Source: Syncephalis plumigaleata (lineage: Eukaryota; Zoopagomycota; Zoopagomycetes; Zoopagales; Piptocephalidaceae). From it: a DNA stretch of 64,000 nt. Shown one piece after another: positions 1 through 15,726 of the stretch; the first letter of the stretch is position 1; the number at the start of each line of letters is the position of its first letter. A model generated the notes under the pieces. The model was given only the letters and a program-made list of their open reading frames with translations. It searched no databases and had not been told where the DNA came from. A program made the translations under genes and the position numbers. Location of the stretch: contig JAIXMF010000001.1 of assembly GCA_025201365.1 (NCBI GenBank), forward strand, positions 1,612,001-1,676,000, given 5' to 3'.

Positions 1-118
1 TAGGATGTATAAACACTTCAAGTAGCGAACAGACAATTTAAGAAGGCATTATTCACTAAATAATCGATTGCTATTGATGGGTAATTAGTCGTAAACGCTA
101 TTAAGTAAAGATGGCTAC

Positions 119-781
119 ATGGTCATTCTAGATATTCCGGCCAGTTTTACCGAATGGTTCGTCAAACATCTTCAATCAAATGATACCGATCAATCGACCC
201 GTACACCATCACCTACCCTCACATTCCTATACAATAGTGGCCATCATCAACTGCTGGATACATTACTAAGGGAATCGATACAAACATCGATCCAGCAGCT
301 TAATAGTCAATTGAGACTACTATTCCATGAAGATACCGCTTTAATGAAGTCGATCTCGACAACCATTTCATCTATTGCTTGGACATTACCCGTAGATCTG
401 ACGACCATATCACGCCACTCAGTGGAACACACCGGTCAATACGCAGCCATTTATCTGCAAGTAATAGGTGTTTATGTTGCCTGTATCGCCATCATTTGCC
501 ATTTGAATACTTGGCTATCTGTGTCAACCATTAACCACGATCAATACCATCATCATCTTACCGTAAATCAATCAACGTCTCATTCACATCACTTAGTAAT
601 GAATTATAAGCGTCATCAATTAGCACTGTTATCACGTACACTCGCTTACACTCTACTGAAATTCATCGGTATTCTAATCGTTATATCTACATTACTACAG
701 AGTTTCTCTAATCAATTAACACTGCTGGCCTATAACTTTTGCTGTTTATTAATAAATAATCTTGTACAATTGTTAGCATGA
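119..781 (+). CDS. hypothetical membrane protein, possibly 3' part of a gene entering from the left
   Basis: An open frame of 220 residues. I do not recognise the family. It has a soluble N-terminal half rich in Thr, Ser and Leu, then a hydrophobic segment near residues 108-133 (YLQVIGVYVACIAIICHL), a His-rich polar loop (about 138-163) and a second hydrophobic stretch near 178-197 (LLKFIGILIVISTLLQSF). This suggests two membrane spans near the C-terminus. Another ATG lies 8 bp upstream in a different frame and closes after six codons. Because nearly every neighbour is spliced and the frame starts 119 bp from the window edge, an upstream exon outside the window cannot be excluded. The stop is about 105 bp before the SPC25 start, so the two genes are tightly spaced on one strand. 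Confidence 0.45.
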   Translation: MVILDIPASFTEWFVKHLQSNDTDQSTRTPSPTLTFLYNSGHHQLLDTLLRESIQTSIQQLNSQLRLLFHEDTALMKSISTTISSIAWTLPVDLTTISRHSVEHTGQYAAIYLQVIGVYVACIAIICHLNTWLSVSTINHDQYHHHLTVNQSTSHSHHLVMNYKRHQLALLSRTLAYTLLKFIGILIVISTLLQSFSNQLTLLAYNFCCLLINNLVQLLA

Positions 782-886
782 TTATTAATTCATAATGAGA
801 GCAGAAACGTGATTGTTTGTTTACCTTTTCTCCCTCCTCCTTTCTTCTTCTCGATATATTGACTATTCCAACTAGTTCACCTTATT

Positions 887-1987
887 ATGGATAGGAGTAC
901 GCGTTATTCAGACTTTTCCTCGACTACGCTAGTGCGTAACAACGATCCACGTCGTTCCTCTACCATAGGTAATCATGGAGCAATAGGCATGGCCTCTATG
1001 GCCCTACCTAATATAAACGCGTCGTCACAATCATCGTCTACGGTGACGGCTCCCGAGATTATATGCGATGATCTACGCGAACAGCTGAAGCAATTTACCG
1101 CGCAATTAGACCAATATGTAATGCATTGCACGACGAGTTTGCAAACACGTCAAGATCACTGGCAAACTACGTTAAATGAGCAGCGTCAGCGTATTAATCA
1201 ATTGGATCAAGAAGTGAAGGTGCAAATGGAACAACATGATAAGATGACACAAGGTAATTGACACCATATGCATTGACGCGAGTATGATGATTAATAATAG
1301 ATGCGATATAGCATTGATCAAGGAACAGAATGAAGTGCAAATGATGCAATCGGCTGTACAGCAACTGGAGCAACGACAACTCAACGAATCCGAGCGTAAT
1401 AATCAGCTTAACGCGACCATTGAAGCAACCGAGCGACTAGTGCAACAGAAACGACAATGTAAGTCATTGACAATGAATGAATGCATTCTATAATCTAATC
1501 TAACCTAATCTAATATATATATATATAAATGTGAATCATAGGGCTTGCGGATCAACAGCGTATTATGGAGATACAACGAGAAAAGAATAAACTAGAGCAG
1601 TCATGCTATGAAACGATGCTCGGTCTACGTATTCGTAGTGTAAAAGGTAGGTATACTCTACAGGAACATACACTAGAATAGAATGGCAGTATTATTGACT
1701 ACTCATATGTCATAGTGGACACTATCGAGTTTATATTCAATTTAATTGATGCACAACAACCAGAACGTTGCTTCCAATTTACACTCTCTGTAGCCAATCA
1801 AGTATATGCTGGTAAGTGATATAAAGTATATAAATATATGTGCGTATACTCATATCAATTATTAGTTACTGCTTGTGAGCCGTCTCTTTCCACGATGGAG
1901 ACAATGGTGCAAGTGCTTAATGAACATCGTCAATTCTATACATTCCTTAAACAAGTACGATTGGCATTTGTACGCAGTATTCAATAG
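887..1987 (+). CDS. SPC25: kinetochore protein Spc25
   Basis: Subunit of the Ndc80 complex, which ties kinetochores to spindle microtubules. Five exons can be read: 887-1253, 1312-1458, 1542-1646, 1716-1811 and 1866-1987, all joining in frame to give 278 residues. The N-terminus is a Ser/Asn-rich tail. Residues about 60-190 form a long Gln/Glu-rich coiled coil. The C-terminal 90 residues (GLRIRSV, then VDTIEFIFNLIDAQQPERCF and FTLSVANQVYAV) match the small globular RWD-type domain that pairs with Spc24. Length and layout suit fungal Spc25, which is usually 220-280 residues. The assignment rests on the globular domain and the coiled coil before it; no rival family fits as well. Confidence 0.8.
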
Positions 1988-2018
1988 GCATTGATACGAG
2001 TGACGTATTTACACCTAA

Positions 2019-2020
<2 letters not shown>

Positions 2021-2051
<31 letters not shown>

Positions 2052-2052
2052 C
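2021..2052. repeat. (TCTA)n microsatellite
   Basis: About eight uninterrupted TCTA units just downstream of the SPC25 stop codon, in its presumed 3' untranslated region. Confidence 0.9.
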
Positions 2053-2163
2053 TACATTGTGTTATTAATAATAGTAATAATAAACTAGGAATCATTATGA
2101 TTTATTTATAATGTATAATTATGTCCAATAAATACGATTAATATTGCTGTTCATCCCAAATGA

Positions 2164-2593
2164 TTAGACTGTATCTGTTGTATCCTCCGTGTCAATAAGT
2201 GTCAATTGTTCATTATAGCCTAGTTTACGTAGATCTTTCCATGTTTCCTCTGGTTCCGAGGTTGTTTGTAGCGTGTACATTTCAAGAAATCCACGTAATG
2301 TCAAATCATTCTGATCATTAACATCAAATGACTCTTTGATTTCATCGAGTGTCTCCTCCGTAAACTAGAATATCAAGTAGGAATGAGTAAGAATAGACAT
2401 ATTTATATAGAATGAATACAGGTTCTTTTGTACATACTGCTTCTCCATTCGTAGCCTCGGCAAATGCATTCAGTTCCTCAAGTGATAATGCGCCATCGTT
2501 ATCCTTATCAAATCGTTTGAAGATTTCAGTCAAGGCTGATTCACAAGCTGGTGTAAAGAAATCTTCCTCGAAATCGTATAAAGCTACCGTCAT
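2164..2593 (-). CDS. small Miro-like EF-hand calcium-binding protein
   Basis: Two exons on the minus strand (2438-2593, then 2164-2364) join in phase 0 to give 118 residues. Residues about 37-48 form one canonical EF-hand loop, DKDNDGALSLEE, with acidic ligands at positions 1, 3, 5 and 12. The second half (LTLRGFLEMYTLQTT and EETWKDLRKLGY) resembles the EF-hand-associated segment of the mitochondrial Rho GTPase Miro, here without any GTPase domain. Small free-standing proteins of this kind occur in early-diverging fungi. The likely role is calcium binding; the partner is unknown. The Met that opens MTVALYDFEEDF is chosen over one 11 codons upstream because the upstream extension is hydrophobic and looks like leader DNA. 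The gene lies about 190 bp from the transposon end. Confidence 0.7.
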
Positions 2594-2779
2594 TGTACTA
2601 ATAGTAATGAGTAAAAACCTTGACAAATAAACAAGAATGCAAGAGTGAAGAGGAAGAGTGAAGAATACCTAAAGAAAATAAAAAACTAAAAAAGGATCAC
2701 ATTGACTTCAAAATACAAAATTAATATAGTAATAAACACATGGTGCTCCTATAATTGTTCATAATGCTATTACAGACCA

Positions 2780-2808
2780 TTTCCATCCAATTTGCGCAGT
2801 TAGCCTTT
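2780..2808 (+). repeat. left terminal inverted repeat of the Fanzor element
   Basis: Matches the reverse complement of 6742-6770 at 27 of 29 positions; the outer 19 bases are identical. It lies 89 bp beyond the Fanzor stop codon, where guide-RNA ends map in studied Fanzor and TnpB systems. Confidence 0.8.
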
Positions 2809-2896
2809 TGTCTTTACGAATAATTATGATGTTAACACTTACAATTATTTTAGTAATCCCAGCACGGAGACTGGCGTGGCAGCGATAACGCCACGG
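2809..2896 (-). ncRNA. candidate omega-RNA-like segment downstream of Fanzor, with a hairpin
   Basis: In TnpB and Fanzor systems the guide RNA comes from the 3' end of the gene and the adjoining transposon end. Here the 88 bp between the stop codon and the left inverted repeat hold a perfect 6-bp stem (TGGCGT at 2872-2877 pairing with ACGCCA at 2888-2893, 10-base loop) only four bases past the stop. Position and hairpin are seen directly; the RNA function is inference. Confidence 0.3.
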
Positions 2897-5105
2897 TTAA
2901 TTTGTTTTTTGTTGTTTGGACCCCCGTTGTCCTTGTCCCCCTCTCTTTGAACGTTTAGAAGGAACAGCACCTCGTTGGAATTGTGTTGGAATACGACCAT
3001 CAGCACGATGACTGCGGATAATTTGAATGAAATTCAGACATGCCGCCATATCCCGATTCCATAAGCGGTGTTCGAATTCGCCTTCCTTCCAAATCCTTTT
3101 AGCCTTCTTGTTCTTCTTGTCCTCTTTGTCCTTCTCGGCCTTGATATTCCTCATGGCCTCTTTACAAGTTTGATTTGTGCATCTAATAAAATAATTAATT
3201 AATATATTGTAATAAATTGCAAAGTGTAATAAATTGTACTTACCTTAAGAGACCATGTCGAATGACATCAGAATATCGTTTTCGTTGACCGGGTCGAGGA
3301 TTTCTGACCCACTTGAACGTCTCGAGTGTGGGTTCGTTGCAGGTTGGGCAACACTTACTGGTCATATACTTATCAATTAGGAAGACTTTGAAATGTCGTT
3401 GCAAAAGTCTCCTAAAGCCAATACCACGTGTGGGCTCGTGATATTTGGCATGAGGAGCGGACCAGTCGCCCATTACAAAAACCGCATCCTTCTTGAACTT
3501 CTTGGTCAGCTTTTTTATCAGTTTGTGGTCACTCTTTTGCTTGTTGATATAAGCTGAGAGCCTTAACTTTCTAAAAAGAGGCTGAAAGGTAGGATCGGCG
3601 GTAGGATCGGTGGTAGAACGGGCGGTAGAACGGGCGTCGGGATGAATGGTGAGAGTATCCCGATAGAAGCTGGTAAGAACATCTGAGTGCTTTGATCGAC
3701 ACTTCAGATATCCTTCGTAATCCTTCGCAGATAGAGTACGGCTCCGGGTCCTTGAAAGAGCGCGCTCGGCATCCTGCACCGCCTTGTTCCCCTCCTTGCA
3801 GTCATCGCGAATCTGACGATATTTCCCCCTCTTCTGCGTCTTGTTTTGACATGATTTTGTGTACCGATATTTTCTTGGCTCATCTGGTGTCGAGTTTTCG
3901 TGTACACAAAATAGCAAATCTCTTCTTCCCGGGTCCACGGTCACGCATTTGCCTTTGATTGCCCTGCGCTCCTCATCATCTAACTTGGTGATATATCTCA
4001 TCGACTCCTTTGCTGCTTTCTTTGCTGCTGACCTCGCTCCCCGTCCCTCTTCGATCTTCTTGATGACCGTGACACCAACGCCATCGGTCTCAATTGAACC
4101 CAAAAACTTGAGCTTGCCACCCATTTGCTTTCTAAGTGGCTTTGACTTAAGGTCCACAGCTTCGTCCCAATATTCATCCATATGATCTTTACCCTTGAAC
4201 TCGCGTCCTAATATGTTTTGGCAAAGTATTTCAGTATCGATATGGATGTAGCATGGCGAGAAGGAACGGCGCAGGGGGAAGCAGTTGAAAGGCTTCAAGC
4301 CGATGCGAGGGAACAGGCGCGCAAGCTCAAAGAACGCCTTAAAGTGCTTCACCGGGCGCGCTACACAGTCGTAATAAATGTTTTTTTCAAACGTGTAGCC
4401 ATCAGGGTAAGCACTTAAAACATTCTTGAATCTGTTGAAGGCCTTAGCAGACATAGGGTCTTTTTTAAATGTCGTCCTACGCACACCTCGCTGTGCTATC
4501 GCAAGTTTGAATCTTCTCGCTGGATCAGTGATAGCACTGGTTTTCTTGTGAAGCTCATCAGCATTTGCTTTCTTGCGTAACCTTCCCCTCATATCCTTTA
4601 ACTTCTTCTTAACATCGAAAACTTTGTTAATAGCCCGTCGAAGAAACTCGCCAAAGCGTAATCGGACGTTGTTGGTGTAAGCGACGTACATCTTCTTTGC
4701 CTCATAGGTTGCTGACTGGTCGGCATAGGCTAACACCGGCAGTTGATAGCGAGCAATCTTAAGGTAATCGCCCAAATAGTTGCCGATGAACGCGCGAAGC
4801 TGAATTGTTTTTTCTTTAGGGTAACCTTCTTGTGTACGTTTGACTAAGGAGAGCCAAACTTGTCTGAAGAACTTTTCATCAATATAATCCTCCAAGTGAA
4901 AATGCGGGTTATGCTGCTCTTTAAGGAATATATATTTCGCTAAGGCATAAGCATGGAAGGTCGTGGTGTGTACGATGTCTACAAAATCGCGCAACTCATC
5001 GTAATGCCTCTTCCAACCAATGCCGGAAAGCGAGGACTTCACAGCCAGAACTCGTCCACTGTCGGCAGAAGTAGACGAGCCATTAGTGTCTGGCTGTGAC
5101 GCCAT
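2897..5105 (-). CDS. Fanzor (eukaryotic TnpB-like) RNA-guided nuclease homologue
   Basis: Fanzor proteins are eukaryotic relatives of TnpB and Cas12 that use a transposon-end RNA to direct DNA cleavage. Two exons (3244-5105 and 2897-3182) join across a 61-bp intron to give 715 residues, within the family range. The N-terminal half is basic and helical. RuvC-I is VTVDPGRRDLLF with Asp391. The RuvC-II region is VFVMGDWSAP with Asp547. Then come IDKYMTSKCCPTC, a zinc ribbon completed across the intron (Cys586, Cys589, Cys622, Cys627), and RuvC-III NRDMAACLNF with Asp665. This order (DPG, TS-xx, four-Cys ribbon, RD) is the published Fanzor signature. The start is the Met of MASQPD; a frame-open Met 17 codons upstream precedes a less plausible leader. 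Odd: the usual Glu before the TS motif is Lys579. The last residues sit in a G- and A-rich tract whose frame differs from that of the remnant at 25.2 kb. Confidence 0.88.
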
Positions 5106-6741
5106 GGATGAAATGGAATAGTATTCAATGGAGTAGCAGTATGTTAAAACGAGCACAGTTACAATATGAAGGGTTAATTAATATTTTATTGTAGTGTAGT
5201 ATAGACGCTTCTTTATATATGTGGAGTGTTAGTAGTATTAACTGCATCAATCTATTGTACAGGGGCAAAACGCCCTGCAGACACATACAGGAAGGGTGAA
5301 TCTATTATGGTAAGTAGTATCATTTACAGCGCAACACAGTAAGACTCGTATCATCTAGTGTCATTGTAGCAATGGTATAACGCCGCTTATAATTTAGCAA
5401 TCAGTAAGTACTAATGAACTTGTTAACACTTTATTAATGAAAGATTCGCTATTAATAAATGAGCAGAGTCTTGTAATGGATGTTAATATATTCATTTGCA
5501 TTCTATTAATGCTTCCGTTAGCAACTTCTCCTTATCTGTTTGTTAACACTTTACTAGCTGTTGTTAATGGTCTATCAATCCACTCCAAGTATCCATCTCA
5601 TCGTTGCTTCTCTATCCCTTTTCCCTTTACTTCATTATCTACATTATTTCCTCCTCCTTTACTTCATTACCAATTCTAATATATTTCCATTCCTCATTAT
5701 CGACTGATGTATAAATTGTTAATTTTCTTTATTAGTCAATAAAAGCATTCTTTCTCTTTCTCTTTACTAATGCTGTCTTCTTCGTACTAATCTCTTTTCC
5801 CTTGTCAATCAATAACACACTTATTTGTGTCAACTACATTCCACTTGTCAGTAAACAACACGCGTCTACTTCCTCTTCTCTATATGCTAGTTATTCCTTT
5901 TACTTTCTCAGTAATACGCGTCTTCTTCGTGTCATTCGCATTCCACTAACTCCCTCTTTCACTTTAGCATACACATTCTCAATAGCAGCTATTCTGTCAT
6001 ACTATCTCTATGCCGTTTATTTATCTCTTTGTTCTCTTCCTCTTCCTCTAAACTATCTACATGCTCACTTGTCATTATTATTACTATACCAATAAGCATT
6101 GTTTATTGTTCGTTCTAGTCCTTTGTGTTCTATCACTGTCCTGCTTATTTATCAATGTTCAAGTGTTTACTGCTCTCGTTGTAATATGTACCTTTTACTT
6201 TTACCACTCTTTTCCGTCATCTGTTTGTATGCCACCCTTACGTCATGCTTTTATTTGTATTTTTATTAGTTTACTGCCATCTACATACTCTATTCACCTA
6301 CGAACATACACTGCTTCTTCGAATAAACTGGCATACGTGTTCATGCACCCTTCCTTGCTCATTCCTTGCTTATTCCTTGCTCGTTCGTGACAAGTCAGTC
6401 ATTCTACTAGTTGCTATTTATTTATTACATTGTTTATCGTGTATTCTATTTGTTCACTCGTTGCTACCTCTATGCAATTAATCGTAAGCATTATCATCAT
6501 AACTTATCTATCATACTAGTTTATTACTACTTGTAAGTACATGACATGACAATATTCAACTATACTAGTACACTTGTATCATCTACCGTATAGAATTAAT
6601 GATGATAGTTATCGCTATCAATAAATAATCCATTACTAAACATGGATTGTTATTATTATCATGCTGTGTCAATTGGCATTTCTATGGTAATAATGATGTT
6701 AACAATTGTGTTAATCTGTTTATTAATAAACTGCAAATGTT
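5106..6741. other. low-complexity T/C-rich interior of the Fanzor element, no gene seen
   Basis: Long pyrimidine-rich plus-strand tracts give short hydrophobic open frames with no start context, splice logic or family resemblance, so I treat them as non-coding. A GC-rich hairpin lies at about 5258-5277, upstream of the Fanzor start and possibly in its leader. The motif TTGTTAACACTTTA appears at about 5420 and 5540. Confidence 0.6.
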
Positions 6742-6770
6742 AAAGGATAAATGCGCAAATTGGATGGAAA
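6742..6770 (-). repeat. right terminal inverted repeat of the Fanzor element
   Basis: Inverted partner of 2780-2808. The sequence just inside it (GTTAACAATTGTG and TTATTAATAAA) recurs at 27.70-27.74 kb, marking a second relic end of the same family. Confidence 0.8.
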
Positions 6771-6895
6771 AGCCATATAGCTAACTTGCTACATTCCTCG
6801 CTAGTCATAACTCTTTCTCTTTTCATTACTTTTTAGATATCCGATTGTTACGAATGCTACATATACGTTTCCGTGGATAGTTTATTATTACTATA

Positions 6896-8075
6896 ATGCA
6901 TTTAAGAGTACAGCTTAGTTCATTTATTGCCACTACCATTCTATTGTTGGGAATAGTTGCATCCACCAGAGCAGGTAATATCCATACTATCATGTTATTC
7001 AATGAGCAGTACAACTGCATGATAGTATCACTTTTTACCGACAATCATATCTAGAAATAAGCCTGGATAAACTGAAGAACAAAGATAATGCATTTGGCAT
7101 TCAAGGACTCAAAATATCTCATACGGAATTGAATAGCCAAGGGGCTGAAATTGGTTATGGATCCTATAAACCCGAGCCAAAAGTTGATTATAAGGCCATT
7201 GTAACTTGTGCACCGGCAAATTCGATGGATGGCACATTTAAAATAACCAAGGTAAGCCATTTCTAATATTCAATTTGCAATCACTAATATATATGTAACA
7301 CAATGCTTAGATGATAAGCCTTATTACCGATAATGATCCGAATGCATCTATTAAAGATCATTTCCCAAAGACGTTAGCTGTTCGTTTTCTGGACACGAAA
7401 CCTTGCTTCATCAATTATTATGAATGTAATAAAGTACCACTAGTTAATGAACGTGGCATCATATCACTCAAACCAAATGTTGCGGAAACTATCTTTGAAC
7501 AAGTAGTTAAAGGTAGGTGCTCTGTCTTCAGCTAGATGTACATCATATATATTGATACATGTCTAATCATTGATGCTTAGTAACGGACTATATGCAAGCT
7601 CGTGGCTGGCTTATACATGGCGCAGTACCCGATGGTAGGTCGCATGATTTACGATAAATAATACTCAAAAAATACTAATCAAAGACATCTAGTATGCTAC
7701 ACTAATGGCAAGGTGATTTTCCACAACTTAGCCAAGGCAGATACTAAAGACTTTTACCACTTGCAAGAATATGGAGAATCACTTATGCAATCAACCGCCG
7801 ATCAATTCAATACTACTCTTTTCTATCGATTAAAGTTACTCTATAAAGTAGCCTATGGCGTAACTTACGGAGAAGCTTATACTGATATAGAGAGGAAGTA
7901 CAACAAGCTTAGAATAAGGCTAGATTTATCGGATGGACTGCCGAATTACAGCGGTTCTCATCAAGACACATTGTTGGAAAGAAGTGTTGGTGCACCACAT
8001 GAATCACGTCGCCCAGGTTCACCTACGCATGCACCACCGCAATATTCCCGTCCAGGTTCACCGTCTTTCCAATAG
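6896..8075 (+). CDS. predicted secreted protein, family not recognised
   Basis: Five exons (6896-6974, 7055-7251, 7311-7512, 7581-7634, 7693-8075) join cleanly to give 304 residues. The first exon encodes a clear signal peptide (MHLRVQ, then a hydrophobic core ending VASTRAG), and the first intron falls just after it. The mature part is mixed alpha/beta-like with scattered Cys (VTCAP, KPCFINYYEC, VCYTNG). The C-terminus carries an imperfect repeat, SRRPGSPTH and YSRPGSPSF, which looks like a flexible Pro/Ser tail. I do not recognise a family. It begins only 126 bp from the right end of the Fanzor element, so the transposon may have landed in its promoter. Secretion is well supported; function is unknown. 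Confidence 0.7.
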
Positions 8076-8410
8076 ATTATCAATAGAATGATGCTATCAT
8101 TTAATAAACAATTGATCAATTAGTTCATGTTCATTCTAATGCAGATTATAATAATAGTTACGGAATAAAACCATTTTACCTACTACAATGGACTCATGCT
8201 TTTTATTATTTTATTGACAGTATATGTTAGATGATTAGTTGTGACAAGAAAAGGAGAGGATGACAAAAGTGAAAGTGAACGTGGAATGACGCGTTTTATT
8301 TTTATATGTTGACATGATTTTTCCAATCACTTGTGTGATAAACGCGTCTCTTTTCCTTTTCTCGTTTTCTACATTGAATAACAAGAATATTGTACTATCG
8401 TATTGATATC
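8076..8410. other. intergenic, no gene seen
   Basis: A 335-bp spacer between the secreted-protein stop and the SMC3 start. It is AT-rich, with ACGCGT at 8289 and near 8341. It presumably holds the 3' end of one gene and the promoter of the next. No open frame or RNA gene is visible. Confidence 0.5.
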
Positions 8411-13795
<5,385 letters not shown>

Positions 13796-13884
13796 ATGAT
13801 TATTCGGTTAAATAAAGTTTAATAGTAATGCTAATAGAGCGATGATAAAGAGTATGTCACGTGTGTGTCGAGACATTAGACGAG

Positions 13885-14884
13885 TCAATTTAGTTTTAAT
13901 ACTAGTAAGCATGGTAAGAGATGGAGTAATAGCAACCATGCAATTGGACTTGCATCCATGTAAAGATTATAGGAATGATATCCATATCCACTCGAGTCGA
14001 ATGTGCTATTCGTTCGATGTTGCACACTGCCCGTAGGCATGGCGTACACCGTTGTCACGGGAGTGATGATCTCCAGAGTAGCCGTAGCCTGTGATTGACG
14101 TATAAATTGCGTGGTAGTACCACGATTAGGTATGGCAGATGCACCATTGGGAGTATGATTCGTGGGACCAGATGCAGGATTGCTAAACATGTAGATTAGT
14201 AAATAGTATACGATCAATAGTGCGACTACTACTTACGCATTTGATCCTCCATTGGTTGGAGTGGAAGCTGCATTTGTAGCTGCACCTGCTACGTTATTAC
14301 CATTACTATGATTGCTGCTGTTGTTGTTGTTAATGGGAGCAGATGCTACGGCAGCTGGTGAAGATGCTGATGCAGGTGTTGATGCTATTAATGTTAAGGA
14401 ATAGAGGATCTAGTAAGTATAAGGATAGACAAAAGTAATATCACTTACCATGCGTGGATGGAGTGGCGGCATTTACGGTAGCAGTGGCTGCATTAGTCGC
14501 GGCGGGTGTTGGTGCAGCTGCTACCGATGCTGGTGTCACATTCGATACTGGAGCAGGAGCAGCAGGAGCAGCAGCAGCCGTAGCCATTGGTGCCACGATA
14601 GGTTTAGCAGGTATGGCAGGTGTAGGATTAGCGTGTTGATTAGTGGCAGCCACCGGTGGATTTACCGCAGCACCAACTACTGCATTAGCTAGTGTTGATG
14701 GTGTAGTAGCAACCGCAGCATGCAATGATGGATCTACCATTGTAATAACAAGTAGCCAAAACATTGTCAACCATAAGCAGGATGATGTTGCACGACGATG
14801 ACGACGATGTCGAAGATGTAGACGACGTTGTTGATGCTCATGATGATGCTGATGATTCGGTAGCGTAGGTGGTAGACGATCCAT
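13885..14884 (-). CDS. Ala/Thr/Pro/Asn-rich surface protein with predicted GPI anchor
   Basis: Three exons (14449-14884, 14237-14384, 13885-14182) join in frame to give 293 residues. The N-terminus is a His/Arg-rich cytosolic stretch followed by a hydrophobic core (CLWLTMFWLLVITMV), read as a signal peptide or signal anchor. Residues about 60-230 are low-complexity Ala, Pro, Thr, Asn and Ser, typical of O-glycosylated fungal wall proteins. The C-terminus ends in a hydrophobic tail (IAWLLLLHLLPCLLVLKLN) after a small-residue region, the pattern of a GPI-attachment signal. No enzymatic domain is visible. The likely role is a wall or plasma-membrane surface protein. The start may be a later Met nearer the hydrophobic core, which would give a more ordinary signal peptide. 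Confidence 0.65.
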
Positions 14885-15726
14885 ATCGACGATTATAATA
14901 GACTAATAAGTAGCGTGAGTATTCGTGTGCGTGTGCTTGTATATCCTCGATACTTTAACTAGAGATAGACTAGACTAGAATAGATGTATCCTATCAATGA
15001 ATGAAAGAGAATTTTATTAGTGTTATTTTTATTGAAATGTCACCTTCTAATAGAAGCGATATGACATTTATTTCTCTTATCGAATTGGATTTGATATGAT
15101 TTCAGGAGTGCGTCTCCTCATCCAGAGGAAGGAGATAACATAAACAAATATCAGTATGCTTGTCTGTTAACAATTATAGAAATAAATCATGTATACACAA
15201 ATCTCCTGGACTCCTTTAATTTGACGTCATCTCATCCCTTTTTCCAAATGGTTAAGTAAGCAGGTAGAAGAGAAAGAAGAAGAAGAAAAGAAATATCTGT
15301 TATTCATCGAGTGATTATATAATTTACATGGCTATAGAAGCAAGATCTATGGAATGGATACTTGATCATATCACTTTCTACCTGTTGCTACTTTATTCAT
15401 TCTTTGTATAGTCTTGTAGTATCCTATTACATTACTATTAGTATGCCATGCCAGTATTGCTAAACTACCACTCACAAATAATGACTAAGAAATGTACATT
15501 AAACAATTAGAGTTACGCGAACTTGATCATGATGTATTTTCACATGTAATCAATGACTTATAACTGTATCTCCGATGAAATTACATTTTTACATCTCTCG
15601 ATGAACGATGTGACAGCAGATCATAACTTTACCGCTTTGTTCAGTTTCTCATTCCTTCTACTATTATCGGTAACAATCGGTTACGCTTTCTGTATTGCTC
15701 TTCGCCTAGCTGTCCACTTCTTCAAT
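14885..15726. other. divergent promoter region between the surface protein and TRP1
   Basis: An 840-bp spacer serving genes transcribed away from each other. It is AT-rich, with a purine-rich AGAAGAAGAA tract near 15270. The TRP1 frame stays open upstream to 15553, but that part encodes a hydrophobic stretch not known in the family, so I place it in the leader. Confidence 0.5.

Larger units (their letters stand above)
2780..6770 (-). mobile_element. Fanzor-bearing DNA transposon with terminal inverted repeats
   Basis: A 29-bp inverted repeat with two mismatches bounds this segment: 2780-2808 on the left and 6742-6770 on the right. The outer 19 bases, TTTCCATCCAATTTGCGCA, are identical. The element is just under 4 kb. 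The Fanzor gene fills its left half, transcribed toward the left end, and its stop is 117 bp inside that end. The right half holds only T/C-rich, low-complexity DNA. The motif GTTAACA recurs near both ends (2831, 6699) and internally (about 5422 and 5541). I could not find a clear target-site duplication. Fanzor genes are known to ride several DNA transposon types; no transposase of another family is visible here, so the element may be non-autonomous for transposition. Confidence 0.7.

Noticed and set aside
5437-6481. Several overlapping plus-strand frames rich in Leu, Phe, Ser and Tyr
   Set aside because: They arise from T/C-rich low-complexity DNA in the Fanzor element, in several frames at once, with no splice logic or recognisable domain.
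13842-14692. Plus-strand frames over the surface-protein gene
   Set aside because: Shadows of the Ala/Pro/Thr-rich minus-strand coding sequence.
15553-15726. 58-residue upstream extension of TRP1 with a hydrophobic segment
   Set aside because: Family members start at the amidotransferase strand (LIDNYDSF); a membrane leader would be out of place for a cytosolic enzyme.
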